Shown: one piece after another, positions 37,154 to 45,628 of the stretch
Layout of the letters: every line of letters starts with the position of its first letter
How positions within the stretch are numbered: the first letter of the stretch is position 1
From: Janthinobacterium sp. GW456P
GTDB lineage: Bacteria > Pseudomonadota > Gammaproteobacteria > Burkholderiales > Burkholderiaceae_D
Direction of reading: 5' to 3'
DNA: 64,000 bases
Assembly (NCBI RefSeq): GCF_002127655.1
Contig: NZ_NEHB01000008.1
Span: 1-64,000 of the forward strand
Translations under genes and position numbers: made by a program
Notes under the pieces: model-generated
Seen by the model: the letters and a program-made list of their open reading frames with translations, nothing else
Database searches by the model: none
What the model was told of the DNA's origin: nothing

Positions 37154-39823
37154 TCAGGCCGCGCTGCGCGCCTCAAGCAGCAACTGTCGTATCTCGGGCA
37201 CGCAGGAGCCGCAATTGCCGCCCGCCTTGAGGCAGGCCGTCACCTGCGCCGCCGTCGTCAGCTTCTGCTCCACGATGGCGGCGCAGATGGTGTTGCGCCC
37301 CACGCCAAAGCACGAGCACACCATGGGACCGGCATCCGCGCCCTGGCCGATGGGCTGACCCAGCAGCACGCCGGCGCGATCAAGCGCCTCCATTTGCGCA
37401 TGCGCAAACAGGCTGGCCAGCCAGCTGCGCGACGGCAGGTCGGGACGGGGCGAGACATACACGCATTGCACGATGCGCCCCTCGTCCAGGTGCACGGCGC
37501 GGTACACGCCGGCGCTGGCATCCGCGTAATCGAGCCAGTCGGCGTTGTCGTCCGTGACGCCGAGCAGCGCGCGCGCCCAGGCGCCGAGATCCTCGATGCG
37601 CTGGCGGCCCGCCAGTTCGTAGCGCAGGAATTGCTCGCCCTGCACGCGCGTCCAGTGCGCCACGCCGTCCAGGTGGAGCGGCGTGCGGCTCAGGACAAAC
37701 GCATGCCAGTGCACGCGGAATTGTTCGATGCGCACAGGCGTGTGCTTGAATTCCGGCTCGCCCGAGACGGGGTCGACGACCGGATTGACGACGGCGCCCA
37801 CGCGCGCGTCGGAGGCATTCGCGTCGCTCCAGTGGATGGGCACGAAGACCTGGCCGCGCGCGATGCCGCCGCCATGCACGACGCGCGCCACCATCGCGCC
37901 CCAGGCGCTGGAAATGCGCGCCAGCTCGCCCTCGCGCACGCTGTACAGCAGCGCGTCCTGCGGGTGGATGTCGATGAACGCTTCGGCGACGTGGCCCGAC
38001 AGTTTCGCCGCCTTGCCCGTGCGCGTCATCGTGTGCCACTGGTCGCGCACCCGGCCCGTGTTCAGGATCAGCGGATAGTCTTCGTCGGGCATGTTGCGCG
38101 GCGCGCGCGGCGCCGTCGGCACGAAGCGCGCGCGCCCGTCCGCATGGGCGAAACGGCCGTCGCCGAACAAACGCGCCTGGCCCTGCGGCCACTGCTGCGG
38201 CACCAGGGCGTCGTACTGCGCCGCGTCCAGGTTGTCCAGGCCCGTCAGATTGAACAGCCGCGCCGTTTCCGCCCCGTTGCGGAAGATCGACAGCCGCGCG
38301 TGTTCGGCAAAAATGGCCTGCGGCGCCGCGAAATCGAAGCCGGCATAACCCATGCGCCGCGCCACATCGCACAGCACGTCCCAGTCGGCGCGCGCCTCGC
38401 CCGGTGCCGGCAAAAAAGCGCGCTGGCGCGAGATGCGCCGCTCCGAGTTCGTCACCGTACCGTCCTTCTCGCCCCAGCCCAGGGCCGGCAGCAGCACGTC
38501 GGCATGGACATTCGTATCCGATTGCGCGCTGATGTCCGACACCACCACCAGCTCGCATCTGGCCAGCGCTCGGCGCACCTGGTCGGCGTCCGGCATGCTG
38601 ACCAGAGGATTGGTGGCGATGATCCACACGGCTTTGACTTTACCCGCCTCGATCGCCTGGAACAGGTCCACCGCCTTCAAGCCCGGTTTGGCGGCGATGC
38701 GGGGAGAGTCCCAGAAGGTTTGCACGGTGTCGCGGTGCAGCGGATTGTCCAGCTCCAGGTGCGCCGCCAGCATATTGGCCAGGCCGCCCACTTCGCGCCC
38801 GCCCATGGCGTTCGGCTGGCCCGTCAACGAAAACGGCCCCATGCCGGGCTGGCCGATGCGCCCCGTCGCCAGATGGCAGTTGATGATGCTGTTGACCTTG
38901 TCCGTGCCGGAGGACGACTGGTTCACGCCCTGCGAAAAGGCCGTGACGACCTGGCGCGTGGCGGCAAACGCCTGGTAAAACGCCAGCAAGGCTTGCGGAT
39001 CGACCTTGCAGATCTTCGCCACCTGCAAGGGGTCGCCGCAGTCCGCGTGCGCGGCCGCCAGCGCCGCGTCGAGGCCGCGGCTGTGATGCGTGACAAAGGC
39101 GTCGTCGATCACGCCCTCCTTCGCCAGATAGCACAGCAAGCCGTTGAACAGCCACACGTCGGTACCCGGTTTCACGGGCAAATGCAGGTCGGCCAGCTCG
39201 CAGGTGGCCGTGCGGCGCGGGTCGATCACCACCAGCTTCATCTGCGGCCGTGTTTCGCGGAGGCGGGCGATGCGCTGGAACAGGATGGGGTGGCACCAGG
39301 CCGTGTTCGAGCCCACCAGCACGACCATGTCGGCCAGCTCCAGGTCTTCATAACAGCCGGGCACGATGTCTTCGCCGAACGCGCGCTTGTGGCCGGCGAC
39401 GGCCGAAGACATGCACAGGCGCGAATTGGTGTCGATGTTCGCGCTGCCCACGTAGCCCTTCATGAATTTGTTGGCGATGTAATAGTCTTCCGTCAGCAGC
39501 TGGCCCGAGACGTACAGGGCGACGGCGTCGGGCCCGTGCTCGGCTATGATGGCGCGCAGGCCGCCGGCCACCTGGTCCAGCGCGGTATCCCAGGAAGCGC
39601 GCCGCAGCGCGCCATCGGTGCGCACCTGCGGGTAGAGCAGGCGCTGGTCAAGGTCCAAGGTGTCGCCCAGGGCCGAACCTTTCACGCACAGGCGGCCCAG
39701 GTTGGCCGGGTGCGTTGCATCGCCGGCGATGCGGATGGCGCCGTCGGGCAGGCGTGTCGCTTCCACGCCGCAGCCGACGCCGCAGTAGGGGCAAGTGGTT
39801 TTCACTGACGTGCAGCTGGTCAT
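37154..39823 (-). CDS. nasA: Assimilatory nitrate reductase, catalytic subunit
   Basis: An 889-residue molybdopterin enzyme that reduces nitrate to nitrite in the cytoplasm. The N-terminal [4Fe-4S] ligands are in TCPYCGVGCGVEA with a fourth Cys in LGRLCVKG. The molybdopterin-binding core includes YVGSANIDTNSRLCMSSAVA and HPILFQRIARLRE. A C-terminal BFD-like [2Fe-2S] domain (MVCSCFGVGRNTICAAIVEQ, GGNCGSCVPEI) is the extension found in NasA of assimilatory systems. The start is ATG 39823 with AGGA upstream. It lies downstream of the FAD electron-transfer gene in the nitrate operon. Confidence 0.94.
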   Translation of the reverse strand: MTSCTSVKTTCPYCGVGCGVEATRLPDGAIRIAGDATHPANLGRLCVKGSALGDTLDLDQRLLYPQVRTDGALRRASWDTALDQVAGGLRAIIAEHGPDAVALYVSGQLLTEDYYIANKFMKGYVGSANIDTNSRLCMSSAVAGHKRAFGEDIVPGCYEDLELADMVVLVGSNTAWCHPILFQRIARLRETRPQMKLVVIDPRRTATCELADLHLPVKPGTDVWLFNGLLCYLAKEGVIDDAFVTHHSRGLDAALAAAHADCGDPLQVAKICKVDPQALLAFYQAFAATRQVVTAFSQGVNQSSSGTDKVNSIINCHLATGRIGQPGMGPFSLTGQPNAMGGREVGGLANMLAAHLELDNPLHRDTVQTFWDSPRIAAKPGLKAVDLFQAIEAGKVKAVWIIATNPLVSMPDADQVRRALARCELVVVSDISAQSDTNVHADVLLPALGWGEKDGTVTNSERRISRQRAFLPAPGEARADWDVLCDVARRMGYAGFDFAAPQAIFAEHARLSIFRNGAETARLFNLTGLDNLDAAQYDALVPQQWPQGQARLFGDGRFAHADGRARFVPTAPRAPRNMPDEDYPLILNTGRVRDQWHTMTRTGKAAKLSGHVAEAFIDIHPQDALLYSVREGELARISSAWGAMVARVVHGGGIARGQVFVPIHWSDANASDARVGAVVNPVVDPVSGEPEFKHTPVRIEQFRVHWHAFVLSRTPLHLDGVAHWTRVQGEQFLRYELAGRQRIEDLGAWARALLGVTDDNADWLDYADASAGVYRAVHLDEGRIVQCVYVSPRPDLPSRSWLASLFAHAQMEALDRAGVLLGQPIGQGADAGPMVCSCFGVGRNTICAAIVEQKLTTAAQVTACLKAGGNCGSCVPEIRQLLLEARSAA

Positions 39824-39845
39824 GGGCGTATCCTGTTGGTCGCTG

Positions 39846-41072
39846 TCAGGCGGCCTGGGCGCACAGCGCCTGGCCAAACAATAAATGGGTACGCAGCTGG
39901 CTGATGTCGCGGCGCTGCTGGATCAGGTCGAAATACCAGGGGCCGTCCTGCACGTCGCCATACAGCACGGCGCCGGCCAGGCGGCTGCCCTGCACCACCA
40001 GGCGCTTGTAGACGCCACGCCTCGGATCGCGCAGCACCAGGTCTTCGCTGCCCTCGCCGCCGAGGATGTCGCCGGCCGAATACAGGTCGATGCCCGTCAC
40101 TTTCAATTTCGTCGCGCTGGCTTGCTGCACGTAGCGGCGGTGTCCGGCGCCGGCCAGATGCGCGCCGCACACGCGCGCCTGCTCCCAGATGGGCGCGACC
40201 AGGCCGAAGGTGGCGCGCCGGTGCTGCACGCATTCGCCCACCGCGTACACGCGCGGGTCGTAGCTTTGCAGGCAGTCGTCGACGACGATGGCCCGTTCGC
40301 AGTGCAGACCGGCCGCTTGCGCCAGCGCGATGTTCGGGCGCACGCCGGCCGTCATCACCACCAGGTCGGCGGGGATCGAGCTACCATCGGCAAAGCGAAC
40401 GCCCTGCACGCGGCCGGTGCCGAGGATTTCCGCCGTTTGCGCCTGCATCAAAAACCGCAGGCCGCGCGCTTCCAGCGCCGATTTCAGCAGCATCGATGCG
40501 GGCGCGTCCAGCTGCTGGTTCATCAGCGCGCCGCTCATGTGCACCACCGTCACATCCATGCCCTGGCGCTGCAGGCCGTTGGCCGCTTCCAGCCCCAGCA
40601 AGCCGCCGCCGATGACGACCGCGTGGCGGTGCTGGCGCGCCGCCCGCAGCATGGTGTCGACATCGTCGATATCGCGAAAACCGATCACGCCGGGCAGCTC
40701 ATGGCCCGGCACGGGCACGATGAAGGGCGTGGAACCCGTGGCCAGCAGCAGGCGGTCATAACGCACCTCGATGCCCGACAGCGCCTGCACGGTGCGCGTC
40801 TGGCGGTCGATGCGCACGACGGGGTCGCCCGCGTGCAGGGTGATGCCGTTGTGCGCATACCAGTCGCGCGTATGCAGCATGATGTCGTCCACCGTCTTTT
40901 CGCCGGCCAGCACAGGAGACAGCAGGATGCGGTTGTAATTGCCGTGCGGCTCGGCGCCGAACACGGTGATGTCGTACAGGTCCGGCGCGAGTTTCAGCAA
41001 TTCCTCGACCGTGCGCATGCCGGCCATGCCGTTGCCAACGACAACCAGCGAGAGACGCCGGGCCCGGTTCAT
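39846..41072 (-). CDS. nasC: FAD/NAD-dependent electron-transfer protein for nitrate reductase (NasC-like)
   Basis: A 408-residue pyridine nucleotide-disulfide-type oxidoreductase that resembles the N-terminal half of NirB. The FAD motif is LVVVGNGMAGMRTVEELLKL, the NAD motif HAVVIGGGLLGLEAANGLQR, and DPRVYAVGECVQHRRATFGL lies near 285. In Klebsiella-type nas operons such a protein (NasC) passes electrons from NADH to NasA, and its position between nirD and nasA fits. The start overlaps the nirD stop by ATGA. No Fe-S domain is present, unlike larger NasC forms. Confidence 0.85.
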   Translation of the reverse strand: MNRARRLSLVVVGNGMAGMRTVEELLKLAPDLYDITVFGAEPHGNYNRILLSPVLAGEKTVDDIMLHTRDWYAHNGITLHAGDPVVRIDRQTRTVQALSGIEVRYDRLLLATGSTPFIVPVPGHELPGVIGFRDIDDVDTMLRAARQHRHAVVIGGGLLGLEAANGLQRQGMDVTVVHMSGALMNQQLDAPASMLLKSALEARGLRFLMQAQTAEILGTGRVQGVRFADGSSIPADLVVMTAGVRPNIALAQAAGLHCERAIVVDDCLQSYDPRVYAVGECVQHRRATFGLVAPIWEQARVCGAHLAGAGHRRYVQQASATKLKVTGIDLYSAGDILGGEGSEDLVLRDPRRGVYKRLVVQGSRLAGAVLYGDVQDGPWYFDLIQQRRDISQLRTHLLFGQALCAQAA

Positions 41073-41431
41073 ATGGCCACCCAGACCTGGCCGTCGGCCA
41101 CGCGCGCAGGCCACGTGTCCACCGAGTGTTCGGGCGCTTCGATGCATTCGCCGCTGGCCAGGTCGAAATGCTGCTTGTAGATGGGCGAGGCGACGACGAC
41201 GCGCTCGCCGATGCTGCCGACCAGCCCGCGCGACAGCACGGAAGCGCCCGCGTTCGGGTCGACATTGTCGATGGCGTACACGCGCGGCGCGGCATCGCCG
41301 ACGCGGAACACGGCCACGTGGCGGCCGCCCAGCAGCGCGCACACGCCCGTGTCCGGCACGATATCCGTCAAGGGGCAGATCGCCACCCAGTTATCGGCGA
41401 GGGCGCTGTTCAATTCATTCATCGCATTCAT
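41069..41431 (-). CDS. nirD: Nitrite reductase (NADH) small subunit
   Basis: A 120-residue Rieske-like protein (NADNVDPNAGASVLSRGLVG-type region; VVASPIYKQHFDLASGECIE). As usual for NirD, the Rieske iron ligands are not conserved. It pairs with NirB for siroheme-dependent nitrite reduction to ammonium. It starts three bases after the nirB stop and ends in an ATGA overlap with the next gene, so it is tightly coupled on both sides. A second in-frame ATG lies at 41422. Confidence 0.93.
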   Translation of the reverse strand: MNAMNELNSALADNWVAICPLTDIVPDTGVCALLGGRHVAVFRVGDAAPRVYAIDNVDPNAGASVLSRGLVGSIGERVVVASPIYKQHFDLASGECIEAPEHSVDTWPARVADGQVWVAI

Positions 41432-41434
41432 GGC

Positions 41435-43987
41435 TCACGCCTCCACGGCAAGGATGGGGATCACGGTGCTGCGGCGTTCCAGCTCGGTGGCGGGCCGGAT
41501 CTGGCCCCGCTCTTCGACGAACACCACGTTTTCATCGTTCTTTTCGCTGTTGACGAAATGGCGGAAGCGCTGGCGCACGGCGGGATCGGTGACGGCCGTT
41601 TTCCACTCGCAGGCATAGGTGTCGACCACGTGCTGCATGTCCGCTTCCAGTTCCGCCGCCAGGCCCAGGCTGTCGTCGATGATGACGCGCTTGAGATAAT
41701 CGAGGCCCCCTTCCAGGTTGTCGCGCCACACGCTGGTGCGCTGGAGGCGGTCGGCCGTGCGCACGTAAAACATCAAAAAGCGGTCGACATAGCGCACCAG
41801 CGTGGCTTCATCAAGATCGGAGGCGATCAGTTCCGCATGGCGCGGCTTCATGCCGCCATTGCCGCACACGTACAGATTCCAGCCCTTTTCCGTGGCGATC
41901 AGGCCGATGTCCTTGCCCTGCGCCTCGGCGCATTCGCGCGTGCAGCCGGAGACGCCGAACTTGATCTTGTGCGGCGTGCGCAAGCCCTTGTAGCGGTTTT
42001 CCAGCTGGATCGCAAAGCCCACGCTGTCGGCCACGCCGTAGCGGCACCAGGTGGAACCGACGCACGATTTCACCGTGCGCAAGGATTTTCCGTAGGCGTG
42101 GCCCGACTCGAAGCCGGCCGCGATCAGTTCTTCCCAGATGGCCGGCAACTGGTCCACGCGCGCGCCGAACAGGTCGACCCGCTGGCCGCCCGTGATTTTG
42201 GTATATAAACCGTATTTTTTCGCCACCATGCCCACGGCGATCAAGCCGTCGGCCGTCACTTCGCCACCGGGCATGCGCGGCACCACCGAGTACGTGCCAT
42301 CCTTCTGGATATTGCCAAGGAAGTAGTCGTTGCTGTCCTGCAGGCTGGCGTGCACGGGCGACAGCACGAAATCGTTCCAGCAAGACGCCAGGATATTCGC
42401 CGCCACGGGCTTGCACACGTCGCAGCCGAGGCCCTGGCCATGCGCGGACAGCAGTGCGCCGAAGCTGCGGATTTTGCCGACGCGCACCAGGTGGTGCAGT
42501 TCCTGGCGCGAGTAGGCAAAGTGTTCGCACACATGATTATTCACGGCCAGGCCCTGCTTCTGCATTTCCGCCTTCATGATCTGCGTCACCAGCGGCACGC
42601 AGCCGCCGCACGCCGTCCCCGCGCACGTAGCACTTTTCAGGGCGCCGATGCTGGTGGCGCCACCGGCAACGGCCGCGCACAGCGCGCCTTTCGAGACGTC
42701 GTTGCACGAGCAGATTTGCGCTGACTCGGGCAAGGCGTCGACGCCCAGTCCCGCCTTGTGCTGGCCATCGGCCTGCGGCAGGATCAGGAATTCGGGCGAT
42801 GCCGGCAGCTCGATTTTATTCAGCATCATCTGCAAGAGCGTGCCGTATTCGCTGGCGTCGCCCACCATCACGCCGCCCAGCAGGTATTTGCCGCAATCGG
42901 ACACGACGATCTTCTTGTAGATCTGCTTGCGTTCATCCATGAACTGGTAGGAGCGGCTGCCCGGCGCATGGCCGTGCGGGTCGCCCAGGCTGGCCACGTC
43001 CACGCCCATCAGTTTGAGCTTGGTGCTCATGTCGGCGCCCTTGAACGCGGCTTCGCCCTCCTCCTGCAGCAGGTGGCGCGCCGCGATGCGCGCCATTTCA
43101 TAGCCGGGCGCCACCAGGCCGAAGACCAGGCCGCCCCACAGCGCGCATTCGCCGATCGCGTAGATGTCCGGGTCGGAGGTGACGCAGCGGTCGTCGATGG
43201 CGATGCCGCCGCGCGGCCCCACCTCCAGGCCGCAGGCGCGCGCCAGTTCGTCGCGCGGGCGGATGCCGGCCGAGAAGACGATCATGTCCGCTTCCAGGTG
43301 GCTGCCGTCGGCGAACTGCATGCGGTGCGTGGCAGATTCGCCGTCAACGATGGCCAGCGTATTTTTTTGCGTGTGCACGGTCACGCCCAGTTCCTCGATC
43401 TTGCGGCGCAGCACGCGCGCGCCGCCTTCATCGACCTGCACGGCCATCAGGCGCGGCGCGAATTCCACCACGTGGGTATCAAGTTTCAGGTCGCGCAAGG
43501 CTTTCGCGCATTCGAGGCCCAGCAATCCCCCGCCGATCACCACGCCCGTTTTGGATTGACTGCCCCAGGCCAGCATGGCTTCCAGGTCTTCGATGGTGCG
43601 GTAGACGAAGCAGCCATCCCTCTCCTTGCCCGGCAGCGGCGGCACGAAGGGCGTCGAGCCGGTGGCAAACACGAGTTTGTCGTACATCAAGACTTCGCCC
43701 GTGCTGGCGGTGACGGTTTTCGCCGCGCGGTCGATGGCCACGGCGCGCGCATTGAGCTTCAACACGACGTTGCCCTTGTCGAAGAAGCCGGGCGCCACCA
43801 GCGACAGGTCCTCGGCCGATTTGCCGCTGAAAAATTCGGACAGGTGCACCCTGTCGTAGGCGGGGCGCGGCTCTTCGCACAAGACCGTCACGGACAAGTG
43901 CGGCGCGTTGTCCAGGGCCAGGCGTTCGAGGAATTTGTGTCCGACCATGCCATGGCCCAGGACGACGATCTTCAGGGGGTGATTCAT
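41435..43987 (-). CDS. nirB: Nitrite reductase (NADH) large subunit
   Basis: An 850-residue cytoplasmic enzyme that reduces nitrite to ammonium with NADH. The order is FAD motif (IVVLGHGMVGHKFLERLAL), NAD motif (TGVVIGGGLLGLECAKALRD), a BFD [2Fe-2S] domain (ICSCNDVSKGALCAAVAGG, ACGGCVPL), and the siroheme/[4Fe-4S] half with the CX5C (SCVGSTWC) and CX3C (GCTREC) cysteine pairs. Length is normal. GAGGAGAG lies before the ATG. It follows the transporter gene by 10 bases. Confidence 0.97.
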   Translation of the reverse strand: MNHPLKIVVLGHGMVGHKFLERLALDNAPHLSVTVLCEEPRPAYDRVHLSEFFSGKSAEDLSLVAPGFFDKGNVVLKLNARAVAIDRAAKTVTASTGEVLMYDKLVFATGSTPFVPPLPGKERDGCFVYRTIEDLEAMLAWGSQSKTGVVIGGGLLGLECAKALRDLKLDTHVVEFAPRLMAVQVDEGGARVLRRKIEELGVTVHTQKNTLAIVDGESATHRMQFADGSHLEADMIVFSAGIRPRDELARACGLEVGPRGGIAIDDRCVTSDPDIYAIGECALWGGLVFGLVAPGYEMARIAARHLLQEEGEAAFKGADMSTKLKLMGVDVASLGDPHGHAPGSRSYQFMDERKQIYKKIVVSDCGKYLLGGVMVGDASEYGTLLQMMLNKIELPASPEFLILPQADGQHKAGLGVDALPESAQICSCNDVSKGALCAAVAGGATSIGALKSATCAGTACGGCVPLVTQIMKAEMQKQGLAVNNHVCEHFAYSRQELHHLVRVGKIRSFGALLSAHGQGLGCDVCKPVAANILASCWNDFVLSPVHASLQDSNDYFLGNIQKDGTYSVVPRMPGGEVTADGLIAVGMVAKKYGLYTKITGGQRVDLFGARVDQLPAIWEELIAAGFESGHAYGKSLRTVKSCVGSTWCRYGVADSVGFAIQLENRYKGLRTPHKIKFGVSGCTRECAEAQGKDIGLIATEKGWNLYVCGNGGMKPRHAELIASDLDEATLVRYVDRFLMFYVRTADRLQRTSVWRDNLEGGLDYLKRVIIDDSLGLAAELEADMQHVVDTYACEWKTAVTDPAVRQRFRHFVNSEKNDENVVFVEERGQIRPATELERRSTVIPILAVEA

Positions 43988-43997
43988 CTTGCTCTCC

Positions 43998-45305
43998 TCA
44001 GGCCGCGGCCATGTTCGGTTCGGCCGCTACACGGGTAAAGCGCACGGCGATGGCGCACAGGGCCGAGACCACCACCAGCGCGCTCAGGATGATCAGGGTC
44101 TGGCGGATGTCGCCCGTGCCCTTCATCAGGAAGCCGGCCGCCACGGCGCCCACGTTGCCGCCAGCGCCGATGATGCCGGCCACGCCGCCGAGGGCGCGGC
44201 TGTCGATGAAGGGCACCAGCGCGTAGGTGGCGCCGCAGGCCATGTGGGTGAACAGGCCAAAGACCAGCATGGCGATGACGGCATAGGTGACGCTGTCGAC
44301 CTTGGCAAACCACAGCAAGCCCACGCCTTCGCCGATCATCAGCATGAACAGCAGGGTCACGCGGCTATTCAGGTTGCCGCGCAGCGCCAGCTTGTCGGAC
44401 AGCCAGCCGCCCAAGGCACGGGCGAACAGGGCCAGCAAGCCGAAGCTGCCGGCGGCCAGGCCGGCCGATTTCAAGGACAGGCCGAAATGGTCGACGTAGT
44501 AGACGGCGGCGATGTTGTGGATGAAAATTTCGATGCCGAAGCAGGCGCCGTAGGTGACGAACAGCAGCCACACGCGGTAGTTGGAACTGGCCGCCTTGAA
44601 GCTGGCCCAGCCGCCGCTTTTGCCGCCGCCCTTGCCCCCTTCGATGGCGCTGCCGGCGGCGCGCAAGTCCGAGTAGTTCCCTTCCGGACAATCCTGCGTA
44701 TAACGCCAGTACAGGGCCGCCATCACCAGCATCAAGACGCCCGGCACCAGCAGCGCCACGCGCCAGCCCAGCGATTCGGACACGCCCAGCATCAGCACGG
44801 CGCCGAGCAGCAAGGGCATCAGCGCCTGCGCCGCGCCGCCGCCCGCATTGCCCCAGCCGGCAGCGGCCGCATTGGCCGTGCCGACGACACGCGGGGCGAA
44901 CATCACGGAGGTGTGATATTGCGTGATGACAAAGCTGGCACCGACGGCGCCGATGCCCAGGCGGAAGAACAGGAAACTTTCATAGCTTTGCGAGGCGGCC
45001 ACGCCCAGCACGGGGATGGCGCCCAGCAGCAGCAAGCCCGTGTAGGTCTTGCGCGGGCCGTAGCGGTCGCACAAGGGTCCGACGATCAGGCGCACGAGGA
45101 TGGTGATGGCAACGGCCGCGATATTGATGTTCGCCACTTGCGCCAGGGACAGGCCAAACTCGCCCTTGATGACCGGCATCAGCGGCGCGCAGGCGAACCA
45201 GGCGAAGAAACACACGAAAAATGCCATCCACGTCAGGTGGAATGCCCGCATGGGCGGCGTGGCGAGGGAGAAGAGCGCGATGCGCGTTGCTTTTTGGCTG
45301 GCCAT
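43998..45305 (-). CDS. narK: Nitrate/nitrite transporter, MFS (NarK/NasA type)
   Basis: A 435-residue 12-helix MFS protein of the NNP family. Typical blocks are MAFFVCFFAWFACAPLMPVI near the N terminus, the MFS loop VGPLCDRYGPRKTY, and the nitrate signatures AAAAGWGNAGGGAAQALMP and GIIGAGGNVGAVAAGFLMKG. It brings nitrate in for assimilation and may also export nitrite. The start is ATG 45305, just after a leader with a regulated terminator. First gene of narK-nirB-nirD-nasC-nasA, all within a few bases of one another. It could equally be named nasA-type by other nomenclatures. Confidence 0.93.
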   Translation of the reverse strand: MASQKATRIALFSLATPPMRAFHLTWMAFFVCFFAWFACAPLMPVIKGEFGLSLAQVANINIAAVAITILVRLIVGPLCDRYGPRKTYTGLLLLGAIPVLGVAASQSYESFLFFRLGIGAVGASFVITQYHTSVMFAPRVVGTANAAAAGWGNAGGGAAQALMPLLLGAVLMLGVSESLGWRVALLVPGVLMLVMAALYWRYTQDCPEGNYSDLRAAGSAIEGGKGGGKSGGWASFKAASSNYRVWLLFVTYGACFGIEIFIHNIAAVYYVDHFGLSLKSAGLAAGSFGLLALFARALGGWLSDKLALRGNLNSRVTLLFMLMIGEGVGLLWFAKVDSVTYAVIAMLVFGLFTHMACGATYALVPFIDSRALGGVAGIIGAGGNVGAVAAGFLMKGTGDIRQTLIILSALVVVSALCAIAVRFTRVAAEPNMAAA

Positions 45306-45330
45306 GATAGGTTCCCGAAATATCCCGTTG

Positions 45331-45413
45331 ATAAAACAAAACGGCGCCCGCACCCGCCGATGAAAAAATCAGCCAGAGCGGACGCCGTTGTCCAGGTGGT
45401 CCGTCGTTGGACC
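45331..45413 (-). promoter_or_regulatory. ANTAR-type (NasT/NasR) antitermination leader with intrinsic terminator
   Basis: Read leftwards, the leader has hairpin P1, GGTCC-AACGAC-GGACC (45398-45413), a 4-base linker, then hairpin P2, GGAC-AACGGC-GTCC (45380-45393). Both loops are hexanucleotides with A at position 1 and G at position 4, the defining feature of RNA targets of ANTAR proteins. P2 overlaps the 5' arm of a 12-bp terminator stem (AACGGCGTCCGC, 45378-45389, with its partner at 45340-45351, one G-U pair), followed by TTGTTTTAT. P2 and the terminator are therefore mutually exclusive. The narK ATG is 26 bases past the end. No ANTAR protein gene is in the window. Confidence 0.87.
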
Positions 45414-45461
45414 GTTGTTAAGTTTATTCAAGGGATCGCCGTTGATCCGTACCGTCTGTTT

Positions 45462-45478
45462 AGCAAGCGCCGTGCCAG
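45462..45478 (-). promoter_or_regulatory. Sigma-54 promoter of the nitrate operon
   Basis: Minus strand reads CTGGCACGGCGCTTGCT, matching YTGGCACGRNNNTTGCW at every defined position, with the GG and GC doublets correctly spaced. The expected start (about 45450) gives a leader of about 145 bases that contains the ANTAR hairpins and terminator. Confidence 0.92.
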
Positions 45479-45518
45479 GCCCGTTCCAGGAGCAGCCTGC
45501 GTATTTGTACGGACTTTG

Positions 45519-45540
45519 CGCCAGGTCATGGCACCTGGCG
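45519..45540 (-). promoter_or_regulatory. Inverted repeat upstream of the sigma-54 promoter, possible enhancer site
   Basis: Arms CGCCAGGT and ACCTGGCG with a 6-base centre, 41 bases upstream of the -24 region. An overlapping TGCACC-N4-GGTGC half resembles NtrC sites but is one base short of the usual spacing. It is a candidate for NtrC or another activator. Confidence 0.5.
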
Positions 45541-45628
45541 GTGCAGGCACGCCTCTTCTTGGTGCGTTGGGAACTCGAAAGTGCAATGTTTGTCTAATTG
45601 ACATTGAGTTCATGAAGCGGAGGCCGGC

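Noticed and set aside
37394-39808. 804-residue plus-strand frame opposite nasA
   Set aside because: Shadow of the nitrate reductase gene; no domain features.
45505-45545. Canonical NtrC site upstream of the nitrate promoter
   Set aside because: TGCACC and GGTGC halves are present, but the spacing is one base short of the usual N7 between GCAC-type halves. Kept only as a generic inverted repeat.
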